Positions 46,771 to 56,897 of a DNA stretch of 64,000 bases are shown one piece after another. The notes beneath the pieces are model-generated. The model did not search any database, had not been told where the DNA came from, and worked only from the letters and a program-made list of their open reading frames with translations. Positions within the stretch are counted from its first letter, which is position 1. Each line of letters begins with the position of its first letter. The translations under genes and the position numbers were made by a program. This stretch comes from Jaltomata sinuosa (Eukaryota; Streptophyta; Magnoliopsida; Solanales; Solanaceae), in assembly GCA_003996215.1 (NCBI GenBank), contig QJPP01007599.1, forward strand, positions 903,898 through 967,897. Direction: 5' to 3'.

Positions 46771-49141
46771 ACAAAGGTGTGGGATTCTTTCAGAATCATC
46801 TTGTTTCATACGCATTGAATACAGTCAGACATACTTAACTCTCCAATTCAATTCATCAGGTATTACCATGTCTTTCTGCTTTAAATACCTAAGTAATAGT
46901 TTTTGATATATTAACATTTAAGGAACCAAATTAAGCTGGAAAACATAGGAGAAAGGACCCCCCAGGAATAGAAATGAGGAGGAAAATGAGAGAAATGAAT
47001 CAACATCTAGCAGGCTATGTTTATTGAATTCTATATAAACTATCCAAGATGTTGAGGTGACTTTACTTTAATGCTAGCGCATCTTACAGAATATAGTTGT
47101 TTTGCCATGCAAACAACTGTTGACATCCTATTCCTAGGTGCATAATTGACAAACTGAAGTCGGTGCATTATAAGTCACAAGGAGAAGACTGAATAAGGGA
47201 CTATAAAAGCTGCAGAAGGTTCAAACGCTATAAAACCAACCCAGGCATTTACACCATGAGGACATTTCATTTCTCAAAAAATGTATAGAAGAAAAGGTAA
47301 TCTTCCAATTAACATTTCCTATACTATTACAACTCTGTGTGTTTCTTTTTCTTCAGATTTAACAATGGGAGAGGAACCACTGCACGCCAAAGAGACATAA
47401 AATGAAGGACCACAAAAACAGAAACCACATTACAGTGAAATAATAAGATAATCTGCATCCTCCACTTCCATGTGTTTGCACATAAATCGTCAAACATGCA
47501 CACTCCACTCCTCAGAACATCATCTGTGATTATTACACTCTGGGCTTCTTCGCAAGCGAAAGGAACGTTGTAGACCTATGTTTGACTCCATGAAGCTAGG
47601 GTAATAATGAATGATAAGGAAACTCAGTGATTTAATTCCTTTAATTGGAATACTATAATTTATTTCCAATTGTTGGGTAAGGGTGCAAGGAAAAGAATGC
47701 AAGAAAATTCTTCCCATCCGTTTAGCATCAGAGGGGGGAGAAAAGGACTAGGAATGGTATCAATCTTCTCCACTTTTACTTCCACTCTCTACAAATTCCA
47801 TACTAAGAGAAACAACCCAGACCCTTTTTCTTTACATCCTCTACCACCACATTTTTCTAACCCATACAAAGCATGGCAGTTCATAATTTAGAGCCCTAAA
47901 TAGATCTCCAACATACAGACATGCTGGGGTAGCTAATGCGAATATAGCAGGATATGATGAGGTCAAAAGAGTTCCTATTTGTTACCTCTAAACTGAGTGG
48001 TATTATCATGTGTTGCATATTATGGGCATAACTGAGCAAAGAATGCAATGTCAAATTAATATATTTCAGGGATATATAAATATCATATTCAGTTCGAGAT
48101 GCAAGATAATTATACTTTTGGCCTTGTATCTAAATGTTCAAGATGATGAGCAGTCCACTTCCTAGCTCAATTACAACTCTTAATTATACCAAATGCATCT
48201 AGACAATTGGACATAGTATCATACATGGACATAGTATCATACAAACCATTCAAGAAAACGTACACTGGGACAAGTATATGTGAACTCCAATGTGAAACTT
48301 CTCTCTCCTATGGAAGTTTACATGCTTCTCGATCGAGGCCAAATACTATGCAACCAAAACTTCACAAGTCCCCTTCCTGGATAGAGAACTCAAAGCATTT
48401 TGAGAAACTGAATATTTACATACATGATATGTATTCCGGAGACGCAAATAATCCATCATATATTAACACATGTAAGTGTCAGAGTATAGTCCCCCTTAAG
48501 ACCAGATTTACCCCACCAGAAAGCTTCCATAGAAGTTGAATTACTTTATAACTCAATCATATGAAGAATTTATATTGTAGCATCATATTTAAAAATCACA
48601 CAATCACAGCCACAAGCGCTGCCCTAGAAATGGATTGTGCATGGTAACAATGCCAGAGGACTGCTCTATTATTTTATCCAAAGAAGTAATTTTGATAGCT
48701 ATACCAGAAAAAATGAAAAAAAAAACATAAGAAGTGCTAATTCCCAAACCAATATCATCGTCTTGTGTGATACCGTCAGAGAGTGTGTTAGAGAAGTAAT
48801 ATAGATTACCAAGTAAAAGAACATAAAAGATTAACTGTCTCAACCATATTTCTGTAGTGAATAGAAAAAAATATTTGCAATTGCCTGTCCTATAACCAGT
48901 TATAATCATCGAGATTACTTAAACATAAAACACTGTTCAACTAATAAACATGTATCTCTTATAGTCTAGAGCACATTTTCAGTGAGTTGTCAACTTATTG
49001 TAAACTTATTTTAGTGGCGCCTCACCTAAGGTAGCTAATCGGGGAGGGGGGAGATTACTTCTATTAACATCATTATCAATCCCCCCATTTTCTTAGATTA
49101 TTGACCGAAGATCTATGAATAAAGGATCCTAGACATATGCT
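46771..49141. other. AT-rich DNA, no firm gene; possible TFIIF beta upstream region
   Basis: No transposon ends or clear coding exons were found. If the TFIIF beta pseudogene continues past the inserted chromovirus, its N-terminal exons would lie here on the minus strand. One weak candidate (about 48650-48705) is given as a finding. Tandem copies of tggacatagtatcataca lie at 48208-48244. Confidence 0.4.
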
Positions 49142-49149
49142 CATACACC

Positions 49150-49912
49150 CAGCAGTGGATCTACTCTTGCCTGAGAGGTGTCAAGCGACACCCCTTAGCC
49201 GAAAAATTATATTGTCTAGATAGGTCAAATTTTGCTTTTATAGCTATATATATTAGTGTTTACATCTCTTGACACAAGGTGGAGAGTTGGTGCAGTGGTA
49301 AAGTGCTTGTGAAAAGGCATTGGGACCATGTGTTCGAGCCTTCCTTGAAACAATTTATAATATTTTGACTTCAGTTTTTTTTTCTATTGTTAAACAACTG
49401 ATTAATTGAATGTGTTAAACTATATTACTCTCTGTCTTAATCTCATGCTTGATAATTGTTGAATCAAATATTTGCTAATCTAGGTTTTTCATCATACTTA
49501 TCAGTTTATTCCTCATTGTGTCAAACAATGGGTCACGAAAAAGGATTTAAGTTCATATATATAAATGAATTTTCCTTTACTTTTGCATCAATCAAAACAA
49601 AAAATTTCACTCGATTCATTGAAAGAGCTCTTCCGACAATGAAATTTATTCAAAATAACCTGCAGAATTGGATGAATGATAAACTTTTGAGCGATTGTTT
49701 GGTGTCTTATTCAGAAAAAAATATATTTAATAATATTTTTAATAATACCATTTTAAAAAAATTCAAGATATGAAATCTCATCGAGTACGAATGTGATAAT
49801 GTAATTATGTTACGTTCTACTTTCATTAGTAAAATTTATTTTAATGATTTTTTTGTGTGGTTACTTCTTTGTATTTCGACACCTCTTAATAAAATTCCTG
49901 GCTCCACCACTG
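49150..49912 (+). mobile_element. hAT element remnant with 8-bp target duplication
   Basis: The left end is cagcagtggatctactc and the right end ggctccaccactg, whose complement starts cagtggtggagcc, a common hAT terminus. The duplication catacacc is exact at 49142-49149 and 49913-49920. Internal agaggtgtc segments also pair. The left end carries an extra cag. Inside is a fragment of transposase and a tRNA-like segment (49280-49345: tggtgcagtggtaaagtg and gtgttcgagcc), probably a nested SINE piece. Confidence 0.88.
49456..49773 (+). pseudogene. hAT transposase C-terminal (dimerisation) fragment
   Basis: The segment RFIERALPTMKFIQNNLQNW then MNDKLLSDCLVSYSEKNIFN and ILKKFKI resembles the C-terminal dimerisation region of hAT transposases of the zinc-finger MYM/TTF-type group (family pattern ERAFSAMKFIKN...LNDCLV.YIEK.IF). 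The catalytic core and zinc fingers are absent. The upstream half of the ORF is not recognisable. It lies wholly inside the hAT ends. Confidence 0.65.
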
Positions 49913-50162
49913 CATACACCCCCCAACCCCACAAAGAAGAAGGGGCCTCTTCTAAGCAAGAAATCCATATATAATGCATTAAGTTCATCTCAAAAACTTG
50001 CTGAGATATCATATCATCTTTTGTTAATAGACTCCAACTTAAGAGTTCAAGTTCCAATAGATACCCATGAGACAAAATGACAACTACTAGAGTTCTCTAA
50101 GAGATCGAGTATAATTTTGAGACCAATTTAAACCAGAAAACATAACTTCTCAATATCACTCC

Positions 50163-50470
50163 TGTAAAGATATGGCACCCAGGCCTAACTCAACCCCAAA
50201 AGATAGATCAAGAGGGGAGGATTGCCCAAGTCCATATAAGTAGACCGCTAATACATTCCCCAACTAATGTGAGACTTTCACCCACTCTAACACCCTCCTT
50301 CACACCCAACGCCCAACTGGAGCGTGGACCGGAAGCCCAAATGGGGATGGACCTGGCTGTGATACTATGTAAAGTTATGACACCTGGGCCTAACTCAACC
50401 CCAAAAGCTAGCTCAACGGGAGGAGGATTGCTCAAGCCTTATAAGGAGAACACCCATCTCATTAACCACC
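50163..50470 (-). repeat. Left compound LTR (TRIM-like A-core-B)
   Basis: A runs 50163-50292 (tgtaaagatatgg to actctaaca). The core at 50293-50367 starts with the minus-strand polypurine tract (plus ccctcctt) and ends with a drifted primer site (plus gctgtgatacta, 50356-50367). B runs from 50368 to about 50470 (tgtaaagttatgac to attaaccacc). B lacks the outer caatgtgagactttttcatt-like segment and taaca end seen at 52279-52305, and is fused directly to the flotillin 3' end. Confidence 0.85.
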
Positions 50471-51557
50471 ATTAGCGCCTGATCAAATGCTAATCTTTGG
50501 TAGCATACCATTCACTACTTTAGCATTGATTTGGGCAATTTCCTGATAATTACCGTTGTTGATCATCAAGTAATCTCTGAGAGCAGAGTAATTGTGATTC
50601 AATTCCTTAAAGATGGACCCTAAGTACATGGCTTGTGCTTTCCCAATCGCTGCTACTCCTTCAGCTTCCTTCTGCTTTTCAGATAGCTCACTTTTTGCAG
50701 CCTCCTGGCGAGTATAGAGTTCAGCATCTGCAATTGCTTTTTGTGCCTCTTCTTTATTCTGGTTCTCAAATAGTATGGCTTCTACTTCTTTCTCTCGCTT
50801 GTATAATTGTGAGTTTGCCTATTGCACCTTAATATCATATTCAACATTAGCCTTGCTGAGAAGCTCAACCTTGAGCTTAGTCGTCTGCCCAAGAGCTTTC
50901 TTCTTCTGCACTTCCATTTGCAACTATGCTTCTCTTATCACCACGGCCTTCTCAGCTTCCACCTCCGCCAGCCTGGCAGTTTGATACCACCCTGCTTTCT
51001 TTTTTGCCAGCTCAGCATTCGCCTTGACAACCTCAGCTTCTCTTTGGTTTTCAAATACTTTGACTTCAGTCCTGACCCTAACTTCTTCTTTTTTGCCTTC
51101 TCCTTGCCTTTTGGTTGATATGATCATTGTCTCAGCATCAATCTTAGAAACATTCTACTTTGTCTCTCCATCTCTTTGTTTTGAGCTTATCTTTCCTTTC
51201 ATTTTTGCCTCCTCTACATCTATCTTGGCTTAGTTGGCGGCTTCCATCTGAGTTTTTTTGGCCAAGGTAAGAGAAGTGCTCATGGCCAGGGACATCTACA
51301 AGTTGTTTAACATTAGCATTATAGATATAAAGCCCAAATTGATTTAGTTCAAGCTGGACTTTCTTAAATACTTCTTTCTTGAACTCTTTGGTTCACTTGA
51401 AGATATGTTCCATTGTCATGGAAGTAGCAAGAACATGAGTTTCCCCCTCGATAATTCCCTTGATGAGTTTTTTAACATGATTTGAATTCTTGTCATGATT
51501 AGATACAAGTTGCACATACTTGATCATGCTCTCGTTATTTTTGTCCAGTTGTGGTCG
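50471..51557 (-). pseudogene. Flotillin-like protein, partial and decayed
   Basis: Plant flotillins are membrane-microdomain scaffold proteins. The minus strand reads, in order, SMIKYVQLVSNHDKNSNHVK, KLIKGIIEGETHVLATSMTM, EHIFK-stop-TKEFKKEVFK, KVQLELNQFGLYIYNANVKQ, LVDVPGHEHFSYLGQK (the latter half of the SPFH/band 7 domain), then the long Ala/Glu/Lys-rich coiled region with ETMIISTKRQGEGKKEEVRV, EVVKANAELAKKKAGWYQTA and DYLMINNGNYQEIAQINAKV, and the end LPKISI. Roughly the first quarter or more of the protein is missing. At least four stops (near 51390, 51230, 50926 and 50820) and a frameshift near 51260 are present. No intron interrupts the readable part. It lies between the compound LTRs in element sense. 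Confidence 0.9.
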
Positions 51558-51650
51558 ATTCCCGACGACGTTGGTTAGAGTTTGGTCACAAGGAGACACT
51601 AGACCTCTTGATGGTATTGGCTTTTGCACAACACTGACAAAAAAGTGATA

Positions 51651-51782
51651 CTATATAAATCAGATGTGAGGAGTCACCGAAAAGATGCACAGAACTACGC
51701 AAATTAGATCTAAGGAGTCACCGGAAAGATGCATGGTGCTATACAAATCAGATCTGAGAAGTCACCAGAAAAATGCACGGTG
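51651..51782 (-). repeat. 44-bp minisatellite, three copies
   Basis: The units 51651-51694, 51695-51738 and 51739-51782 share ctatacaaatcagatctgag then gagtcaccggaaagatgcac with a few substitutions each. It lies between the primer site and the flotillin homology, where the missing N-terminal part of the gene would be. Confidence 0.9.
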
Positions 51783-51961
51783 ACTGCTTTCTCTATCCTG
51801 GATGCTTCTCAAGTCAGTCCTTCTTTGCATGATTGTTTTTCATGCATATATTATTGACCCAACTTTTGCTAACATAATTATTGGCCAGACGGGCAACTAT
51901 ATGAGTTATAACCACCCATCAACTGCGGAAGCTTTTTTGACACTCTACCAAGATCGTAGGA

Positions 51962-51973
51962 GCTCTGATACCT
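51962..51973 (-). promoter_or_regulatory. Primer binding site of the gene-carrying element
   Basis: The minus strand reads aggtatcagagc, one base off the initiator tRNA-Met site, directly adjoining the inner end of the right compound LTR. A second, exact site (minus tggtatcagagc, 52166-52177) lies inside that compound LTR. Confidence 0.85.
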
Positions 51974-52305
51974 TGTAAAGATATGACACCTAAGCCTAAC
52001 TCAACCCAAAAAGCTAGCACAAAGGGAGAGGATTGCCCAAGTCCATATAAGTAGATCGTCAGTCTATTCTCCAACTAATGTGGGACTTTCACCCACTCTA
52101 ACACCCCCCTCCATGACCAGAACCCAACTGGAGCATGGATCGAGAGCCCAAACGGGGTACACCTGGCTCTGATACCATGTAAATTAGGTGTTGGGCCTAA
52201 CTCATATCTCAAAAGCTATCTCCAAGGAAGGAGTATTGTCCAAAACTTATAAGGAGACCACCCATCTCATTAACTACCAATGTGAGACTTTTTCATTCTT
52301 TAACA
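51974..52305 (-). repeat. Right compound LTR (TRIM-like A-core-B)
   Basis: A runs 51974-52103 (tgtaaagatatgac to actctaaca). The core at 52104-52177 carries the polypurine tract (plus cccccctcc) and an exact primer site (plus gctctgatacca, 52166-52177). B runs 52178-52305 (tgtaaattaggtg to ttctttaaca). The outer end is followed by actcc. Taken alone it is a complete TRIM-sized element of 332 bp. Confidence 0.88.
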
Positions 52306-52310
52306 ACTCC

Positions 52311-52979
52311 TAAATTAAGATTCAACTTTCACATTGCCTGCTTTAATTTTAGCTACCAAAGTTAAAAAAAAACAAGAAGAAATAAACATTTTATCGCCCT
52401 TTATCAATAATCAAGCAATTTATTACCTTTAACCAATAATCAAATAATTTATTATCTTGCTACAATCATACTAATAGCCACTAAGAATCACAAACTTAGG
52501 AATTCAAATTAATTTGAAATGTTCAATATGATATAACTTTCCAAACCAGTTAAAACTTTTCAAAAACTATTTAATATTTTCCTCCATGATTAAATTAACA
52601 TCTTAAACTCCTCACACAGATGCATGAAAAAATTATGTAAGTCCTTGTGAAATTTCAATTCAAATCAATTTACCATGTTCAAAAAAAGAAATTTCAATCC
52701 AAGTCAAAAGCTCGAGTTTTGACAAGCACTACACGTACTCCCTTAAGTAGTTAGGCTGTTAGTTTGGACTAATAGTTATAAATGCCCTTGTATTCCTTAA
52801 AACCAATGGAGAGTAAATGCAAGTTCAGCTGAGAAGTTAATGCAATTTTTTTCTTTCTCTTTCTCTCCATGAATTTTCTTCCTTTTTTCTGATTATGCAA
52901 TGGTCTGACCAATTACATGAGTTATTTTAAAGAAAATTTTTGATATCAGTTGATATCAGAGACTGTTAATCATGGGAGA
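52311..52979. other. AT-rich intergenic DNA, no gene seen
   Basis: Nothing coding was recognised. A plus-strand ttgatatcagagac at 52950-52963 resembles a primer site but has no LTR of matching orientation beside it. Confidence 0.5.
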
Positions 52980-53371
52980 TGTTACACTTATGATGGAAGT
53001 AGTCAATCCAAGATGATAATCGAGGAAGGAGAAAGCCAATCTCAGGGCTATCAGCCGAGAAAAGAGCTAATTGGAACAGAAATTAGAAAGAATAGAAGTT
53101 TAGAAGATTATAGAATTGAGAAGAAGTTGTTGTATTTTCACCCATGAATATACAGTATTACAGCTGATCTTTTATAGCTATGAACAATTGAAATCAATTC
53201 GTTAACTAACTAACTAACTTGGAACAACTACAGTAATAACAGACTGCTACAGTAATAACAGACTCAACTACAGTAAAAATAGACTTTTAACTGTGTTAAC
53301 TAACTTCAACAACTACTTTTGCCAGTTCACTCGTCTCTTCCTCTTCTTAGCTCACTCTTAGACTTGTATCA
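52980..53371 (-). repeat. 3' LTR of the Reina-type element (left border approximate)
   Basis: The minus-strand LTR starts tgatacaagtctaagag at 53371, directly after a purine run (minus cacggaggggtat, 53372-53384). It carries a tataaaag box (minus, 53169-53176) and a three-copy ctacagtaataacagact minisatellite (about 53227-53280). No second LTR is available to fix the far end; tgttaca at 52980 is one candidate. Confidence 0.6.
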
Positions 53372-54600
53372 ATACCCCTCCGTGAGGAACATCCTTGTCC
53401 TCCAGGATAAAATGAAGGAAACCTATGTTGCAACTCATAAGTGTATTCCCAAGTGGCTTGTGCAACATCAATGCCAGTCCACTTTATAAGTACTTGACCC
53501 ACAGCTCTATTGCCTCGTTTGACCAATCTTCTCTCTAATACAGCTTCAGGATATGGACAATGAGGGCTGGACAAATGAAGGACGGGAGAGTGAGTGATTG
53601 ACCCTGGCAAAGCATGACACCTCTTCAACTGAGAAACATGGAATGTGGGGTGGATGAGGACATCACTAGGCATCAATAATCTGTAAGCCACAGCTCCCAC
53701 TTTAGCATCAACCATATAAGGCCCATAATATTTAGCAGCCAACTTATTAAAAGATCTTGCAGCCACAAAAACCTACCTATAAGGCTGCAACTTTAGGTAC
53801 ACCCAGTCACCAACTTCAAATGAACTCTCTGACCTATGTTTATTAGCCACATCTTTTATTCTTTGTTGAGCCCTGACAATGTGGAACTTCCGCAGTTGAA
53901 TAATAGCTTCTTTAGCTTCCAATGTTCTATCTACCATCTAAGTAGCACTCTCACCCACAAGGTAGGGTAGATGAATGTGAAGGTTCAGACCATACAATGC
54001 CTTATATGGGGTACGCTTGATAGTAGAGTGGTAGGTTGTATTATACCACCATTCTGATAGAGGAAGGTAAGTAGACCAGTCCTTAGGACTATCTAAGTAG
54101 AAGCACCTCAAGTAAGTCTCCAATGTCCTATTCATAACCTCAGTTTGTCCATTATTTTGGGGATGATAAGTTGTTAATCTTTGCAGTTGTACACTTTGTA
54201 GTGTAAATAGATCTTGCCAGAAAGAACTTAGGAAAACAGGATCTCTATCACTTGTCATCGTAACTGGCAACCCATGTAGCTTGAAAACATTGTCTAAGAA
54301 GACCTTAGCCACTGACTGAGCAATGTAAGGATGCTGCAAGCTTAGAAAATGGTTGTACTTGGTAAGTCTATCAACCACCACCAAAATGACATCCTTGCCA
54401 TGTGACTTAGGGAGTCCCTCAATAAAATCCAAGCAAATGTCTGTCCAAACTCCTTCAAGAATTAGCAGAGATTGTAAATAACCAGGAGAAGAAGCAACAT
54501 CATACTTATGTCTTTGGCAGACATCACAATTATTAACAAACTTTTGCACATCTTGATCGAGTGTTTTCTAATAAAACAATGACTGCAACCTCCAAATAGT
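53347..54600 (-). pseudogene. Integrase and chromodomain, Reina-type
   Basis: The zinc motif reads NNCDVCQRHKYD and the core has DICLDFIEGLPKSHGKDVIL, VTMTSDRDPVFL and NGQTEVMNRTLETYLRCF, giving the D, D and E residues. After a linker and VAAKYYGPYMVDAKVGAVAY comes the chromodomain EAVLERRLVKRGNRAVGQVL then IKWTGIDVAQATWEYTYEL. Stops include a TAG at about 54570 where Trp of FYWK is expected. A small frameshift near 54600 separates it from the RNase H side. The chromodomain end is followed by the natural stop at 53347. Confidence 0.88.
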
Positions 54601-56144
54601 GGCATCCATCCCTGAGTAGTGCTATGCCATAGTTCTATGATAGTATCTCTCAACTGTTGGTTATCACCAACCACCAATCTTCCCTTCCACCTTAACTTCT
54701 TATTACACCATGTATAAGACCTGAAGGGCACTTGCAGTTTTGCAATTATCACCTGCAGTGTCTGATCAGCATCCCAAGACTCTTTGATCTTCACATATAG
54801 TGCATCATTTAAAGTTAATAAAGATATGGATAAAAGTTCATCATTGGGCATCCTTGAAAGTACATCAGCAGCCTTATTATCAGCCCCTTTCTTGTACTTA
54901 ATGGAGAAATCAAAAGCCATCAACTTAGATATACCAGCTATCTGGAAGTCTGTATGGATTTGTTGCTCCAACAGATGCCTCAAGGCTTTCTGATCTATCC
55001 TAACTATGAAGTGGTTGCTAAGCAAGTAATGGGACCACTTAGTAACACAAAAGAGGAGAGCTAACAATTCTCTATCATACACAGACATAGCTTGATGCTT
55101 AGGAGCTAAGGACTTGCTTATATAAGCAATTGGGTGTCCTTGTTGCATTAAGACAGCTCCAATTCCTTTTCCACTAGCATCTGTCTCAACAATGAATGGT
55201 TGAGAATAATTTGGCATAGCCAACACAGGAGCAGAAACTAAAGCTTTTTGAGAGTGTTGAAAGCTGAAGTAGCCTGATCAGACCAAACAAAGCCTTCCTT
55301 TTTCAGCATATCATGAAGTGGTTTGCAAATTGTTCCAAATCCTTGTATAAACCTAGTAACCTGTTAGACCTAAGAATCCTCTCAACTACTTCACATTAGT
55401 AGGTAGAGGCCACTGTTTAACAGCTACAATCTTCTTAGGATCAGTTGAAACTCCTTCAACACTGATATAGTGACCAAGGTATTCTACCTTGTCAACTCCA
55501 AAGGCACATTTGGACAATTTAGCAAAAAGTTGATAATGCTTCATCAGTTCAAACACAGCTTTGACATGAATCATGTGATCAGTCAATGATTTGCTATATA
55601 TAAGTATGTCATCAAAGAATACTTAAATTGATTTCCTTAGAAAGGGCTTGAAAACAACATTTATTAGGCTATGGAAGGAAGAGGGGGCATTAGTTAAGCC
55701 AAAGGGCATTACTAGAAACTCATAATGACCTTCATGAGTTTTAAAAGTTGTTTTATGAGTGTCTCCTTCAGCCATCCTCAGTTGGTGATATCCTGCCCTG
55801 AGATAAATTTTAGAAAATATTACCGAACCTCCTAGCTCATCAAGTAGGTCCTCAATCATAGGTATGGGAAACTTGTCCTTAACAGTCATCTGGTTCAAGC
55901 TCCTGTAATCAACATACATTCTCCATGAACCATCTTTCTTTCCCACTAGAACCACTGGAGATGCATAGGGACTGGTGCTATGCTGAATGACCCCTTGGTC
56001 TATCAACTCTTGAACTAACTTCTTTATAATATCCTTTTTGAATGCAGGATATCTATAGGATCTTTTGCTGACAGGATTTGCTAATTCCATCAGAGGAATC
56101 CTGTGGTCAAATGCACCTCTGTGAAGAGGTAGTGAGGTAGGCAA
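54601..56144 (-). pseudogene. Reverse transcriptase and RNase H, Reina-type
   Basis: RT boxes are KKDGSWRMYVDYRSLNQMTV, FSKIYLRAGYHQLRM, MPFGLTNAPSSF and FFDDILIYS. The first catalytic Asp (KIDL in the family) is Tyr here, a lethal change. RNase H reads VETDASGKGIGAVLMQQGHP, YDRELLALLFCVTKWSHYL and KAADVLSRMPN. Stops at about 55623 and 55386 (TAG where Gln is expected), a short deletion near 55360 and a one-base loss near 55240 also break it; the last two nearly restore the frame. Confidence 0.88.
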
Positions 56145-56321
56145 CTCAAATAGGCAAGAATATTATTTTAAAAGTGACTCCATTTCTAGCCAGACCTCAA
56201 CATTTGGAGCAACTTGGATGCTACAGCAGTGACCTTTTCTTGACACAGGATCCATAAGAGACATCATGAACAACTGGACCTCTTGTCCTTCTTGCTTGGT
56301 TATAGCCTTGGCCCTAGTAGA

Positions 56322-56897
56322 TTAAAGTTGTGTTCCAGCTCCCCTTAACACATGTTTCTTGCCATGGTACATGAACTCAATGGACCTATTCTTGAAATCA
56401 AACAAAATTCTACCAAGTGTGTTGAGCCACTGAACTCCCAATATAATGTCTACATTTCCCAGAGGTAAGAGTAAGAAATCAGAGGAAAATGTAGCCCCCT
56501 GCAATAACCATTGAAGGTTCTTACAAACTAAAGTAGTTTGCACCTTCCTTCCATGTTCTATACTAATAGATTGCTCATGAATTGGGAAAGCCTTACACCC
56601 TAACCTTGTAGCTACTATTTGATCAATGAAGTTATGGGTGCTTCCGGTGTCAATCAGCACTTGCAAGAGTCTCTTCTCATGATACCCTGTGACCCTTATA
56701 GTTTGATAACCAGTCACACCTGTGAAAGCTTGTAATGAGATGGCCATAAACTCATCTAATTCTACAGTTATCTCTTGCTTTTGTCTCACTACTTCCAAAC
56801 CTTCTGCATCATCATTTTCTATCTCCACCATATACAACTGCTTAGTACTTCTGCAACTGTGTCCCTGTACATACTTCTCATCACAAAAAAAAAACAA
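56322..56897 (-). pseudogene. gag zinc finger and protease, Reina-type
   Basis: It begins with the knuckle LFFFCDEKYVQGHSCR, in which the first Cys of the usual CxxC is Phe. It continues with LYMVEIENDD and the aspartic protease LLQVLIDTGSTHNFIDQIVA, active-site DTG intact, then VDIILGVQWLNTLGRILFDF. Its stop at 56322 falls in the linker to RT, and the same frame continues into RT after another stop near 56160 (TAA where Gln is expected). Confidence 0.88.

Larger units (their letters stand above)
50163..52305 (-). mobile_element. Gene-carrying TRIM array: compound LTR - flotillin pseudogene - PBS - compound LTR
   Basis: The unit is flanked by one exact 5-bp duplication, actcc (50158-50162 and 52306-52310). 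On the minus strand the order is compound LTR (52305-51974), primer site aggtatcagagc (51973-51962), a spacer with a 44-bp minisatellite, a flotillin pseudogene in the same orientation (51557-50471), and a compound LTR (50470-50163) that has lost its first ~27 bp and the preceding polypurine tract. Each compound LTR is built as A (130 bp) - ~72-bp core with polypurine tract and primer site - B (~128 bp). A and B are related TRIM-type LTRs, but A resembles A and B resembles B between the two ends. There is no gag or pol, so movement would need proteins from other elements. Confidence 0.85.

Noticed and set aside
48604..48909. 101-codon minus-strand ORF rich in aromatic residues, as a membrane protein
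   Set aside because: Composition reflects AT-rich sequence; no family resemblance except the short stretch considered as a possible TFIIF beta exon.
49280..49345. Possible tRNA gene (tggtgcagtggtaaagtg and gtgttcgagcc)
   Set aside because: Box A- and B-like motifs are present, but no cloverleaf or acceptor stem could be paired, and the segment lies inside a hAT remnant; a SINE fragment is more likely.
50163..50470. Cassandra-type TRIM with 5S rRNA promoter
   Set aside because: No 5S rRNA box A/IE/C text is visible in these LTRs.
51651..51782. Short direct repeats resembling a CRISPR-like or satellite array
   Set aside because: Three contiguous 44-bp units without spacers in a plant genome; it is a minisatellite.
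50163..52305. Two independent TRIM insertions on either side of a resident flotillin pseudogene
   Set aside because: The actcc duplication flanks the outermost ends only, and a primer site adjoins the inner edge of the right repeat; a single composite insertion explains both. This alternative is kept as the refuting test.
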